22,739 nt of DNA, from assembly GCF_000003605.2 (NCBI RefSeq), contig NW_003129371.1, positions 1 through 22,739 of the forward strand, in the 5' to 3' direction. Origin of the DNA: Saccoglossus kowalevskii (Eukaryota; Hemichordata; Enteropneusta; Harrimaniidae). Shown in pieces: positions 1 to 10,683 of this stretch; position 1 is the stretch's first letter; each line of letters begins with the position of its first letter. Position numbers and translations under genes: made by a program. The notes under the pieces were generated by a model. It saw only the letters and a list, made by a program, of their open reading frames with translations. It was not told where the DNA came from and made no database searches.

Positions 1-48
1 ACACACACACACACACACATACACACATACATACATACATACATACAT
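1..48. repeat. AC / ATAC microsatellite
   Basis: A run of AC dinucleotides passes into an ACAT/ATAC tetranucleotide run at the left edge of the window. It is probably longer to the left. It directly abuts a truncated copy of the fold-back repeat that follows. Confidence 0.95.
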
Positions 49-131
49 TGAAAATATATTCCATACAAAACGTCCAAAAAGCCTTTTAAGCGAAAATTAA
101 TTCCAGCGAAAATAAAGTATTCCACAGTACA
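49..131. repeat. Half copy of TTTTCGCT fold-back MITE
   Basis: This stretch matches the right half of the element at 4453-4619 almost base for base. Shared blocks are TTCCATACAAAAC, AGCGAAAATTAATTCCAG, GAAAATAAAGTATT and the end CAGTAC. The left half is missing, and the microsatellite begins where it should be. The copy has therefore been truncated, or its left part replaced by repeat expansion. Confidence 0.75.
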
Positions 132-970
132 TATAATTCCCAAATGACTTAAAGTTGAAATATTCAACCACAAAACTACATGATTACATGATATAAGGAG
201 TATATGAAGATACTTTTATTTTAAGAAGAACTTTTTAATGAATACACCGTTTTCAAATTTATATCCCCATTACTGACCCCCAGTATCTCAGCAGCATGTT
301 TATAATCAAATAAAAGCCATCAGTGCCAATGTGCAGATAATTTCCCGAAGTCTGACTTATGGTATGAGTTATTTGTGTCAACATTGATACCTCCTACTGT
401 GTGGTACACTCACAGTTGACATCAAAAGGAAAAAATAAAGTTACAGACAAAATAATAATTATTGTACGATCAATTATACTGTTACAAACTGTCACAAAGA
501 CCGACAATGAATAGCTAAAACGAATAAACGCTCACATCACTATAACAAGTTGAAAACAGGGAGCAAAAACTTAAAGCCATATGTGAAATCGCACTATGAT
601 TTGAGATATCAAATTACGAGAGATCTAGCACAGTCCCTGGATGCCATAAACCATCTGATCTTAATGAAAGTGAATGCAAACCATGTGGCTTACTGTTTAC
701 GAAAAAACGTTGCATGTACTTGCACACAAATTTTGATTTTATAGAAAATCCACCACAGAAAAATCATACACACTAAAGTATCACACCCGATACAAAATAT
801 TGTATACATATAATAACTATAACTACAACTTATTAACTTTTCAAAAATTCACAAACTAGAGACTATCTTCTTAGTCAATATATATTAAAGCAGGTCAAGT
901 GGCTGTAAGCGTGATTTAAAACATAAATTACGATTAAAACAAACAAATAACAAACCATACCCTGTCTCAC
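132..970. other. Non-coding, no gene seen
   Basis: AT-rich sequence downstream of the candidate exon at 971-1144 on the minus strand, so presumably intron of that gene. I looked for further minus-strand exons around 290-420 and 560-740, where GC is slightly higher. I found no open frame bounded by matching splice sites. Nothing else stands out. Confidence 0.6.
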
Positions 971-1144
971 CTAGTCAGCCTAGTGGAGGCTGGGCTTCTA
1001 CGCATATTGAAGTGTCGGTTGGGATGCCGAAAATCGGATACCCTGGGTTGGGAGACCGTTGATTTCTTGCGTATTGACATCTTGGGCCGCCAAGGAATTT
1101 TATACAATTTCCACCTGGCTACTGTATCGCATACAGTGAGTCCT
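971..1144 (-). CDS. Candidate coding exon of the unidentified gene
   Basis: On the minus strand, a pyrimidine-rich acceptor (CTCCTTCTAG) at 1145 opens a 174-base frame that ends in a donor reading CTAG|GTGAGA at 971/970. The exon begins with one base and ends with two, so it exactly fits the two-base overhang of the exon at 2160. It is a multiple of three (58 codons). The peptide is basic and Ser/Arg-rich, for example KMSIRKKSTVSQPRVSDF near its middle. An internal ATG at 1080 lies 24 bases after a TATAAAA string. The piece could therefore instead be an alternative first exon coding 36 codons from that ATG, which leaves the same phase. GC is higher than in the flanks. No family is recognised. 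Confidence 0.5.
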
Positions 1145-2159
1145 CTAGAAGGAGACTAAAGCTATCTGTGTAGTGGGAATGGAGACCACCCAGCTATGAC
1201 TTGGCAACACCTACTGTGGCTGCCTCAGATACGAACAGCTGACAGTGAAATAAATCATACATTCCTGTGCCAATTGCAACACAGTTCAAAGTCCAATTTC
1301 TGACGTTAATGAACAGGCAGATAAACAAAAAAAAGATATTGGTTGGAAATGTGTTTTTGCAGACCATGTGGTTGTCTTGGTAACACAAGCAATATATTAT
1401 TATGACTTCATAATTTGGAACAGATATTGGTTTTTTTGCGATTCATATATCAGCAAAAAGTTACCAAGTGAGAATATTATATGAAAAAGAGTAAGAGGCA
1501 ACTCTTGGGGTTTCCAGTAATAGAAAAAAATAACACTGTGATTCATCTAGCCATTTATATACACATGCAGACGTCGAGTCTATTAACGTCAAGTCCAGTT
1601 TGTAGTGAATGTTTCAACGTCTGAATGACAATTATAACTGAATATACCGGTACATGTACCAAGAATAGATTATTTTTTCATTTTTTGTAAAATATTATGG
1701 ATCAAAGTTTGAGAGATCAAAAATAAGACTTCAGGGCTCAAGATTGTAATAGCAGCCTGAACGGCACCTAGGCTAGCATGGCTATCATTTATCAAAATTA
1801 ATTACTAGAAATTTATAAAATTATTTTGAATGAACTAATTTGTCTATCTATGGATGTCCTAAACAAATTGTTCAAAATGACAAATATTTGTATTATTAAT
1901 TATTTGTATTCCTCTACCTGATGGACTACCTTAATTGATACAACGAGACGACCAGCTTTTAAAACATATTGGCAGACTTCCGAGATATTTTGCTAATTTC
2001 AATCAAATCCATTTACTAACAGTCAAATTCAAATCCCCAATGAAGAGAGAAATTCATGAAAGATTGACAGAGCTTGAATTAAATTAATCTCTTAAATCTA
2101 AATCTCAATTATCATAAATACCAAAAGTAGATTTTAAGATTTGGTCATAATCCACTTAC
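1145..2159 (-). other. Presumed intron, no feature seen
   Basis: Sequence between the two candidate coding exons of the minus-strand gene. It starts with a consensus donor (GTAAGT at 2159) and ends with the acceptor at 1145. The part next to the acceptor (1145-1260) is GC-richer than the rest, and could be 5' leader if the exon at 971-1144 is really an alternative first exon. Otherwise it is plain AT-rich DNA. Confidence 0.5.
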
Positions 2160-2281
2160 CCATGCTTATGTGCACCTGGTCGTCCATATTCGCTACTCAT
2201 CAGGGAAGATGCACTGCCGCGTTTCTTCAACAGCCGAGCAGCTTTATCCCTCGCAACATCTGAAGTCTGCTTGTCTGACAT
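2160..2281 (-). CDS. Start-codon exon of an unidentified gene
   Basis: On the minus strand, a good acceptor (TTTGTTTGCAG) precedes base 2313. It is followed by 32 bases of leader and an ATG at 2281. The frame is open for 40 codons plus two bases to a consensus donor, GG|GTAAGTGG, at 2160/2159. The peptide starts MSDKQTSDVARDKAARLLKK and continues RGSASSLMSS, then a Gly/His-rich stretch. It is basic and Ser-rich with no signal peptide or membrane segment. GC and CpG content are clearly above the flanking intron, and both splice sites are strong, so I regard this as a real exon. I do not recognise the protein. The RLLKKRGSASSLMS stretch looks like a possible basophilic kinase target, which is inference only. 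Confidence 0.8.
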
Positions 2282-2313
2282 GATCGCCAGCAGGTATTTT
2301 TATTCTGTGCAGT
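2282..2313 (-). other. 5' UTR part of the start-codon exon
   Basis: These 32 bases lie between the splice acceptor (CAG at 2316-2314 on the minus strand) and the ATG at 2281. They contain no upstream ATG. The presence of an acceptor so close before the start codon implies a non-coding exon further upstream, for which 13441 is the best donor seen. Confidence 0.65.
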
Positions 2314-2717
2314 CTGCAAACAAAGAGTAAAGCCTCCAATTACAATTGATATTCTAAAAAGCTCAGGAAATTGACGACTGAGAAAGTGAAATATCGACTA
2401 ATCAATATTTCATTCTTTATGAAAGTGTATCGTATAGCAGCTAATGCAACATGTACGCATTTCTAAATGTTAATTTAGTAAATCAGTAAATACTGATAAA
2501 CGCCACACACTGTAACTAATTTGAGAATGCAAATATCATTCGTACACTGAATAATGTATGTTAGCGTAAATTTGAAAAAAAAAGTTGAAGAGTATTTGTA
2601 ATATACACATATCCTGGTAACGTGTAAATGTTAAAATTTACAAATGATGTAATTGCGGATTCATTTCAGATAAAAGGATACACTTGAAGGATAAAGCGAG
2701 ATAAATGTTTAAGTCCT

Positions 2718-2731
2718 GTTGTCACGGCAAC
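2718..2731. promoter_or_regulatory. X-box (RFX-type) palindrome
   Basis: The 14 bases read GTTGTCACGGCAAC. They match the RFX consensus of two GTTGCC-type half sites in inverted orientation at 13 of 14 positions. RFX factors bind such sites, and in animals they drive ciliary and neuronal genes. The location here is deep inside an intron, about 400 bases upstream of the start-codon exon on the minus strand. Confidence 0.5.
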
Positions 2732-4089
2732 CAACTCAAAAATACACAGGGAAATGCGTATTGTTCAGATTGTTTTTATGTTTAATTACATTTTTATGAG
2801 ATCAATATTTTTAATAATCTTTATGGATAAGATAGTTTAATAATAAAATGTTTTAATAAGCTATAGCGTTTGGGTGGGGTATTAAACAATTTTGAAGTGA
2901 TTTCTGGTATCCATAGTCTCAATTATATGCATTTTGTCCATTTTTCATTCCAGAGTAATCATCAAAGTAGGATTTAACATTAAAGGCAATTGCCAAGTAA
3001 TTATTTTACATAGAACATTTTTTATTTGCTCTTTTTTATTTATTTGAAGTAACTTTTGACACAGCAAAATATCAAGAAATTGTAGAAATTTTTAAATTTT
3101 CAAATTCCTTACAAAATAGTCATATTGGTACCAGAATTATCGAGTATACGTAATGAAAGATACCACATACTTCTTTAGGTGTTACATTGCAACATCTACA
3201 CATTCCTCAACTGCACAGAAAACATAGCACTTGCCAAGAAAATTTAATTTTTTTTTAAATTATAGGCATGATTATTTGAGATATTGGTCAACCCATACGC
3301 AGTGATCGTAAAGCAATTTTATGTTTTCAGAAACGTACAGAATCATTGAAAGACTAATTCAGACAAATCAAAATTTGTGATAGGAATTGCACCTATACTG
3401 GACGTGAAAATCAATCACAGTTAACCTTTTCAATCACATTTAAGATTTCCTTGCCTAAACTCTTCTGTACGTTTTTATTATATTCATCAATATTTCAGAA
3501 AATATACAGTTTTTTTTTTTGTTCTGATCATTCGGAAGGAAAGTGCAGACTATATAATTATTTTATGAATTTGTGATGAAAAGAAGGAAATAGTAGTGAA
3601 AAGTTTAAGTTAGAAGTCTAGTCATGAAAATATCCAGAATTTATTCATTTTGCAATAAATTGTACTCCTAGGCAAGAATAGTGACATAAAGTTTCGAAAG
3701 AAACTTATTATTTTGGTTAACATGAATTATAACTATAGGCATACATATATACAAGATGCAATAGCACATATCTAGTACTTTTTCAATACTTTGACTAATT
3801 ATTCACATTTTAAGTCCATTTTTAACATTTTTGTTAAGAATCTCCCATCTTGTAAACAAATGTGAAATCATGAATAATTATAATTTGCTCTGTAAACCAA
3901 GCCGTGAGTTTAGCTTTTTGTGAAACTTAATTACTGCTGAGCTCAAATATATTTTTTTTTCTGAGCCTGCATTCTTTAAATCAATTCCAATTTCCAATTT
4001 AGTTCAGAAATACAAAATCCAAGACCAGCTTTTCGGAGAACTTAACAAGACTTGAGATCCATCATTGTAATCTATCACAGTGCAATTAT

Positions 4090-4102
4090 TTTGCCTAGCA
4101 AC
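4090..4102. promoter_or_regulatory. X-box-like palindrome
   Basis: The sequence TTTGCCTAGCAAC matches the 13-base X-box form, whose half sites are GTTGC and GCAAC, with one mismatch at the first base. It is one of a local cluster of such sites. Confidence 0.4.
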
Positions 4103-4452
4103 CATGAAAATTGTCATTTCAAGATTCTTTTTTCAAGTAACATGTGCAAAGCTTGTGAATGGGGTTTATTTCTATGAATCACAGCAGTGTGAACTGACTT
4201 CGTATTGATCTCCAGACAAACTGAAATTCACAAGGGAATAAAATTTCGTATGCATGTAGCTGTTCTAAGAAGTACAAAGTGACATTTTTATAGGCACATA
4301 GTCCGAACCGATTAATCTATATACATACATTTTGAATATAAGTTCATTATTTCTAAGTACATGCACATGTATTATTTTTTGACTTGTGTACACCAGTGAC
4401 GAAATGGGTTACAACTTAAATATCTAAGATAAAATGCACAGAGAAAACCATA

Positions 4453-4619
4453 TACTGTATTTTTGCTTGGAATTAATTTTCGCTGAAGGAATGATTCAGT
4501 GAAAATAAAATCCAGAGAATATACTCTTCAAAAATCAGTGAAAATAAATTCCATACAAAACACAAAAAAAGTCTTTTCAGCGAAAATTAATTCCAGTGAA
4601 AATAAAGTATTTTACAGTA
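4453..4619. repeat. Fold-back MITE, TA-CTGTAAA family, copy 2
   Basis: A 167-bp palindromic unit with TA at each outer end. The left arm reads TACTGTATTTTTGC then GGAATTAATTTTCGCTGAA. The right arm is its inverse, TTCAGCGAAAATTAATTCC then AAAGTATTTTACAGTA. Both arms can pair over about 40 bases. TA next to CTGTAA-type ends suggests a non-autonomous element of Tc1/mariner type with TA target duplication. The superfamily is inference, because no transposase is present. Confidence 0.8.
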
Positions 4620-4638
4620 CATGTAAATAATTTAAATT

Positions 4639-4659
4639 AAAAAAAAAAAAAAAAAAAAA
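4639..4659. repeat. A(21) homopolymer
   Basis: An uninterrupted run of 21 A lies 20 bases after the end of the fold-back element at 4453-4619. It may be a decayed poly(A) tail or a slippage tract. No retroelement body is visible before it. Confidence 0.95.
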
Positions 4660-6587
4660 CATGAACACTAGAGTTTCTAATTGTTAACTTTTTAAAAAGT
4701 TTAATTTGTTTTTGTCTACATCATAGTCCCTCTATCACTGCATCTGCATGTACAATATTGGATCTTTCAATGACTCAAAATTCCTAATACATTTAGGAAT
4801 GTAGATAAAATACTTTTGAGTGGGTCTCACTTTTATTACGTAGGTGCAATTGTGCTTCATATGCATTTCATGTGCTCTAATAATCAAATATTTGGACAGT
4901 CGGCAGTAAATTAAGTCATCATAACAGCTTACGTTACAATAGCAGTAAAGCAATAATATAGACATGATAAACTATATGGTAATAAACAACATTGGTATCT
5001 CGGAAACACTGCCCTCTAGAGTTATAAGTATGTAGAAGGTTCTTTACAAAGTTAACACTTGAACTTCTTAGCAGCTATTGGATACAGAAAATACATGCAT
5101 AAGAATCCTTATTTTTGTCCTTCAATTATTACGCAAATATTGACATTGAGAAGTTCAATAAAGGTGACCCTGTGACTACACTGTCACACGCAAACAATGC
5201 AGACAGAAGGTCTTTACACAGTGTGCCGTTACTTCCCTTCCTGTAGCACATTGTACATGCTATGCATTATGCATTTTAATAATGCAGTTTCATTTTCAAT
5301 TACTTGTTTTTAACAATTTATTTCTTACTCATTTTTCAAGCGTGAAGTGAATAGATGTCTTATTTTATTAGAATACTTTGTACCATACAATGTACATGTA
5401 ATTAGTACCGAAATGCCATGGTGATGTCATCAAACGAGGAGACCCCTTAGCACATGTTCATTGACAAAAAAAAAGAAATAAATAAAGTAGTGTGTGAAAT
5501 CACAAATTCGGAGGCTTCCTTAGAGCAATCTAGAACTAACAAAACAATTATTAGGAATACCATTTTTTTTTCAAGTTTATATTATTTTTTTGAAAAATTT
5601 ATGAAAAAAATATATTTATTTGAGGAAAAATGTGTTTGTGAATTTGCAACTTTAAAAACCAGTTAAATAATTTGGCAATACCAGGTAAGAAATAAAGACA
5701 CAATCAAGTGTAAACAAAATGCTCTATACTTGAAATTCCTTTTCACACATTTTCAAGAAAGTACATGGATTCGGAAACCAAGCGAGAAACAAAACATGCA
5801 AAAAATCACTAAATATCAAAAATTCACGGGAAGTCTCTGTTTGCTTAACAATCACCAACTAGGCAGGCTAAATGAGGTAGGCATCCTGGTGGTTGTCATA
5901 GTGACCCCAATCATGGCTTCCTCCGATGCCACTTTACATCACTTAACAGAGGATATATTAATACGATGCATTGAAAAAGGAAGCCTGCAGTCATTTTCTT
6001 GGTCTGTAATAAAACAGCCAAGCACAAAAGGTCTTTTATCTTCGCTCGTAATAAGTGCATTGTGTCAAGTGAAATAGTCAACAATGCATTGGTATTGGCA
6101 ATGCAAACTTTTACTATCGGTGACGGGCATTCAGAACAGATAGAGCTGAATTGTAATAGATGTTGATATCACCGCAACGATTCAGTACGAGATGATACGA
6201 GAACAACCTAACTAGGCGAACTGAATAGCAGCGTGTCACATTAAAATCTTTTAGAATGCGGGCACATGTTAATATGTATTTATTAATCACAATGCCACAG
6301 ACATCTTAACAAGCCACGGGAGTCTTCATACATGTAGCAACAAATGGAAATTGTCTCGTTACTATGGAAATAACAAAATATCAAATAGCTATAGCTACAT
6401 GTGTGACAGTTTAATTCGGTTAGAAACCAGAATGATTTAGAATCCACGGATGAAGATATAATTTCAGCCAATTCCCTCTACTTTCTACAAAATACATGTG
6501 TACTATATTTCCACAATATAAGTAGATGTTATAATTTAAAATAAACAAAAAAAAACGTTTTTAACAGCAGAGTTTCAGCTTTTTTTA

Positions 6588-6600
6588 GTTGCTTGGCAAC
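6588..6600. promoter_or_regulatory. X-box palindrome, perfect half sites
   Basis: GTTGCTTGGCAAC is a perfect GTTGC/GCAAC inverted repeat with a 3-base spacer, the short form of the RFX site. It lies about 85 bases left of a GC-richer patch holding two NRF1-like sites, so it could belong to a small regulatory module. Confidence 0.5.
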
Positions 6601-6685
6601 TACATGTCTGTGTCCAACAAATATGATTTGAAGTTGTTTTTTTGGATATATTTATTTTCAGCCTTCAGCAAAGAGATCTCCACCT

Positions 6686-6802
6686 GCACATGCGCTGGAA
6701 TTGAGTCCTAATCGACATTAACAACAAGCTAATACTGCAAAGGCTCATGGGTAGAAGCTTGTTTGTAAACAACAACACGCTGTGACCATTTGCCGCATGC
6801 GC
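6686..6802. promoter_or_regulatory. Two NRF1-like sites in a GC-richer intronic patch
   Basis: GCACATGCGC (6686-6695) and GCATGCGC (6795-6802) both resemble the NRF1 consensus, which is built on GCGCATGCGC. CpG is rare in the surrounding intron, so two such sites 100 bases apart stand out. They could mark an alternative promoter or an enhancer. The patch also has a weak ATG-led frame on the minus strand from 6847, and a good plus-strand acceptor (TTTATTTTCAG) ending at 6660. Neither can be tied to an exon chain. Confidence 0.35.
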
Positions 6803-7890
6803 AGGTGATGACCCCCTCGGATCAATGTATGAAGAATTATTTGCCATATACAATGCATCAAATTACGGTATCACAAGATATACAAGTCAGAAATTGTTTG
6901 CAAATAGCCGAACATCATTATATATTTCTGTATAGATTCAGGTGTGATTAAAGTTCCTGCACACTGGACTTTTCAGCTGATGAATCAAATCTGGCTTTTT
7001 TAATAAATAAAAATTTAATGTTGAGAATTATCTATGGGAGAGTTTTCGAAAGGCAGCAGTGTTCCAGTACCTGTATCACATTTGTAATCAAACGTTTTTT
7101 GAATAATTCATACTTCCAGTAATTATTGTGCTGAGAAAACATTACATGGTTCCGATGTGCACAACATTAACACACAACTGTGACTGTTCATTGTAAGATA
7201 TATCTGAATCACAACCAGATCCGACAACAGAAAATGGAGAAAATGTGTAGATAACTTCCAAGATACAAATGAATGAACACGAACAATAAAGTAAAGAAAC
7301 ATTTGAACGAAAATACACTTGTTGAAATCCAAAAGAAAAGAAACACCCAGGTCAACAAACATAGAGACAAGAATCCAAGAATCCAAGAAATGTATTTTTA
7401 AAAGGAAACTCCAATAATATATGATAAAACAGCAAGATTCAACTTTTGAAAATTTGAAATGGTCTCAGCGAAGAGCGGTTCTGTCGCAGTCGAGAGCTTA
7501 GTAAAATAGCAAACAGGAAACTCAAACTGAAGTCTATTAACAAAACGCCACATCTATTTAAAAACAGAGATACCTGAATGAGAAGAAAATCAACCATCAG
7601 TGTCAGTCATTTGTGATATACACAGTTCTCACCAGAGTTTTTCTATTTAAAAAATTTCCTCATGTAGCTTGGGGCATAATGGTTTCAATAAAAGATAAAA
7701 ATAGAACTTAATAAGAGGAGGCAAATAATTTGACAAAATTATGATATATATGTATTCATTAGATGAAATAGTATTGTGAAGTGAATGAAACTATCGCTAT
7801 GGTTACGCAACATTCAGGTGTATATACTTTACAATGAAAGCTAGGGAACACACGTTTCATCAATGCACGGAGACATGATACAGGACAGAT

Positions 7891-7904
7891 GTTGCCATGG
7901 AAAC
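7891..7904. promoter_or_regulatory. X-box (RFX-type) palindrome
   Basis: GTTGCCATGGAAAC matches the 14-base RFX consensus (GTTGCCATGGCAAC type) at 13 of 14 positions. It is the rightmost of the X-box cluster in the long minus-strand intron. Confidence 0.5.
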
Positions 7905-9149
7905 TAGAAGTGTGCATTCACTTGATGCAACATGTAAAATATTTTTAGACAATTAGTTGAATTTTCTTGCACGCAAGGATTATGTTACATTCCTAGTAGC
8001 AAGGTGTCTACACAAGAACTGCGTCTGACGGTTACACAGTGTCTATAGCTGACATGTAGAAAATATGTTTTGTTATTATGTCCCATCCAATCAATTGCAA
8101 GTCAGTATAAAAAGTAATATACTATATATATTGCAGAGAACCTAGAGACAGTATTTTCTAATTTGATTAATTCTTAGAAGTTCAAATAAAATGTGGCATG
8201 TCTGTCAGATTTAGCAGAGATCATGTGACTTCTGAAAATCAGAGGTCAACATATTTCTGGCTCTACAATTTCAAAGTTTGTTTTACTCAATAAGAATTAT
8301 GAAAATGTATGACGATTATCTATATACCGGGTATATTTTAGTTGTAATGGAGTTACATCTATCATTTTCAAATTTTTGCAACTTTTGAATTTTGTTATTT
8401 GTTGAATTTTTTTTATGCAAATGTATATTTTTCCCATGATGCAATGTATTAAAAATATTAAGAATTAATATTTACAGCGATTTCCGATATCTATTCATAT
8501 CACTGACAAACTAAGTCAATAAACTCAACGGATTGTATTTTTTTTAAATTGGATGTATTCATTGGTTTCTGAAAGATATAATACTCATTGAAATACTATT
8601 GTAGTCGGCGAATTATTCTCAGCATGAAACACAACGTCACTTTCAATATTAAAGTACCCAATCAATACAGCAATCAGCAGAACAAAACTGTTCTTGTAAT
8701 TAAAGATAAAATTACACAAAAGACATAATTTTATTTAGTACGAGATGATCAACTGAAAGATAAATATTACACGGTATATGCGATCAAATCAACTACATAA
8801 TCATTTCTGTCGATGGTTATGATATTTTCACAATTGAAGTAAAAAACAACCAGGTAGCTGTCTATTCTATCTACTGTCTGGCAAAACTGTATTAAGTGCA
8901 GTACTGTGTTTTATGATCTACTATAATCAATTGGGGGCATAATGGATTATCACATTTTTATAAAAAAATTCCTGGTTAGTAATAGTTGGATATTTTTTTA
9001 TACTTAATCAATACATTCAGAAAGAGAAGCCCCAAGGGGCTGTAAATTACTGTTCTATTAGAGTTAATCATTTTGATGCATTCACCGAAAGTTCTACATT
9101 TCAAATGCTAGAATTGTTGTTTTAACAAAAATTATTCTTGCAAATGTCC

Positions 9150-9321
9150 AGGTATTGTTTACATGTCCTTAATAGAGCCTGCATGTTTTTCAGTGTGTCT
9201 AGGTATATTTTATATATCTTAGAGTCTGTACATTTTTCATTATGTCTACTCTAGGTGTATTTTATATGTCTTAGAGCCTTTATTTCTTTCACTGTGTCTA
9301 GGTGCAGTTTATATGTCTTGA
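9150..9321. repeat. Degenerate 50-bp minisatellite, 3.4 units
   Basis: Units begin at 9150, 9201, 9253 and 9300 with AGGT. Each continues as a T-rich TTTTATATGTCTTAGAGCCT-like core and closes with CAGTGTGTCT or a close variant. Unit lengths are 51, 52 and 47 bases plus a partial fourth. No coding frame runs through it. Confidence 0.8.
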
Positions 9322-10051
9322 TGTAGACGTAGATAAGCAATAATTAATACAAAACTAAATATTAAACATTAATCCATGCGATGCTTGCAAAATTAATACC
9401 ATAAACTGTTATTATTAGACTGTCATTTCAATACCCACAATAAAGCGGCTGTAATTGGTCAATTAAACACAGCAGCCAAACATTATTAAATTCTTGATGG
9501 AACATTGTAACCAATTAAATGTGAATGTAGCATGTATCAGAGAGATACATTTGTGGATTTTTGTTAGACAATTTGGTTATTTTGTTTCAAAACATCAGCA
9601 ATGGCTATAGCAGTAGAACAAGGCCACTGCAAGCCATACATCCAATGCATGCAGAAACTTGTATAAACAGGTCACACATACTGACAAATGATCGTTTTAT
9701 TTTCATTTATCGGACTCTGATAATATCGCATATTTTAATACATAGTTATGAAGCCATCACTGCATTGTCTAACTCTGAATTCACCTAATACAAATATCAT
9801 TACATTTATAACCCAACCCTCTCATCTAAATAGCATACAACAAAAATAACCCCATCCCACCTCCTACACATGAGTAAGTAAAAAACGCACATAACCCTTT
9901 TTATCTAATAAAATCGCATACAGCCTTACCGCACCCTTCCTGTCTTTCAAAACAGTATACATGCAGTATTTGCTCTATTAGAAGTGCATCTCCAAAAATT
10001 GTAATTTTATGGTATGCTGGATCTTTAAAATATGACCTCCTATAAAATGAC

Positions 10052-10260
10052 TACCGGTTTAATGACTGGGTTTAAATTTCGCTGATCTTATGTCTTAGCA
10101 TTTCAGGCATATTCAGTGGGTTTTAAATTCACGGTTTTATCATTTAGATAATGTGTTCTTGTTAAATTTTACATATTCACTGGGTTTTAATTTAGCGCAT
10201 TTTCCAGTCAGCGAAATAAGCAAAATTAAAACCCAGTGAATAATTAATTATTTTACAGTA
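10052..10260. repeat. Fold-back element related to the TA-CTGTAAA family
   Basis: The right end reads TTATTTTACAGTA, as in the other copies. Inside, the motif TCACTGGGTTTTAA occurs in direct orientation near 10110 and 10180 with small changes. It occurs inverted near 10225 as TTAAAACCCAGTGAA. The left arm near 10066 (ACTGGGTTTAAATTTCGCTGA) pairs with the right arm. The left boundary is uncertain. It is a diverged relative, since the arms share only TTTCGCTG and the CAGTA end with the other copies. Confidence 0.6.
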
Positions 10261-10683
10261 TTTCAACCACTTCTGTCAGTTACATAAATGCATACATTAC
10301 TACTGGTAATAGAAAAAATTCAGTTATAACGTTTCAAACCTTGTTATGTATCCATGTATTGTAATTAAGTTTATTACAAGTGTGTAACAGCAGTCATATT
10401 GATAATATAAATGTTTGCATTATTTCATAAAAATAAAATATTCTCCATAAATCCACTCCTTCCCTTTGATTTCCATATTTTTTTCTGCCAACATTTTTGG
10501 TGCAACATTTCTCTTAATTTCAGGTATTTTTCTGTAATATTTATGATCATTTTTGACATAGTTTTCTATTATATTATTGCTGTAGGTCCAGATCAAATTT
10601 TAGGAAAAATAAGTGAAAAAATTTTATTTTATGAATATGATAAACATAATCTTCAACCCTCCGATTTATGCAAACATTTAACA

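Noticed and set aside
5730-6077. 115-codon plus-strand open frame inside the long intron
   Set aside because: It starts at a TTG, not an ATG, has no matching splice context, and its peptide looks random. The local GC rise alone does not make it a gene. The reverse strand here also gives only short frames.
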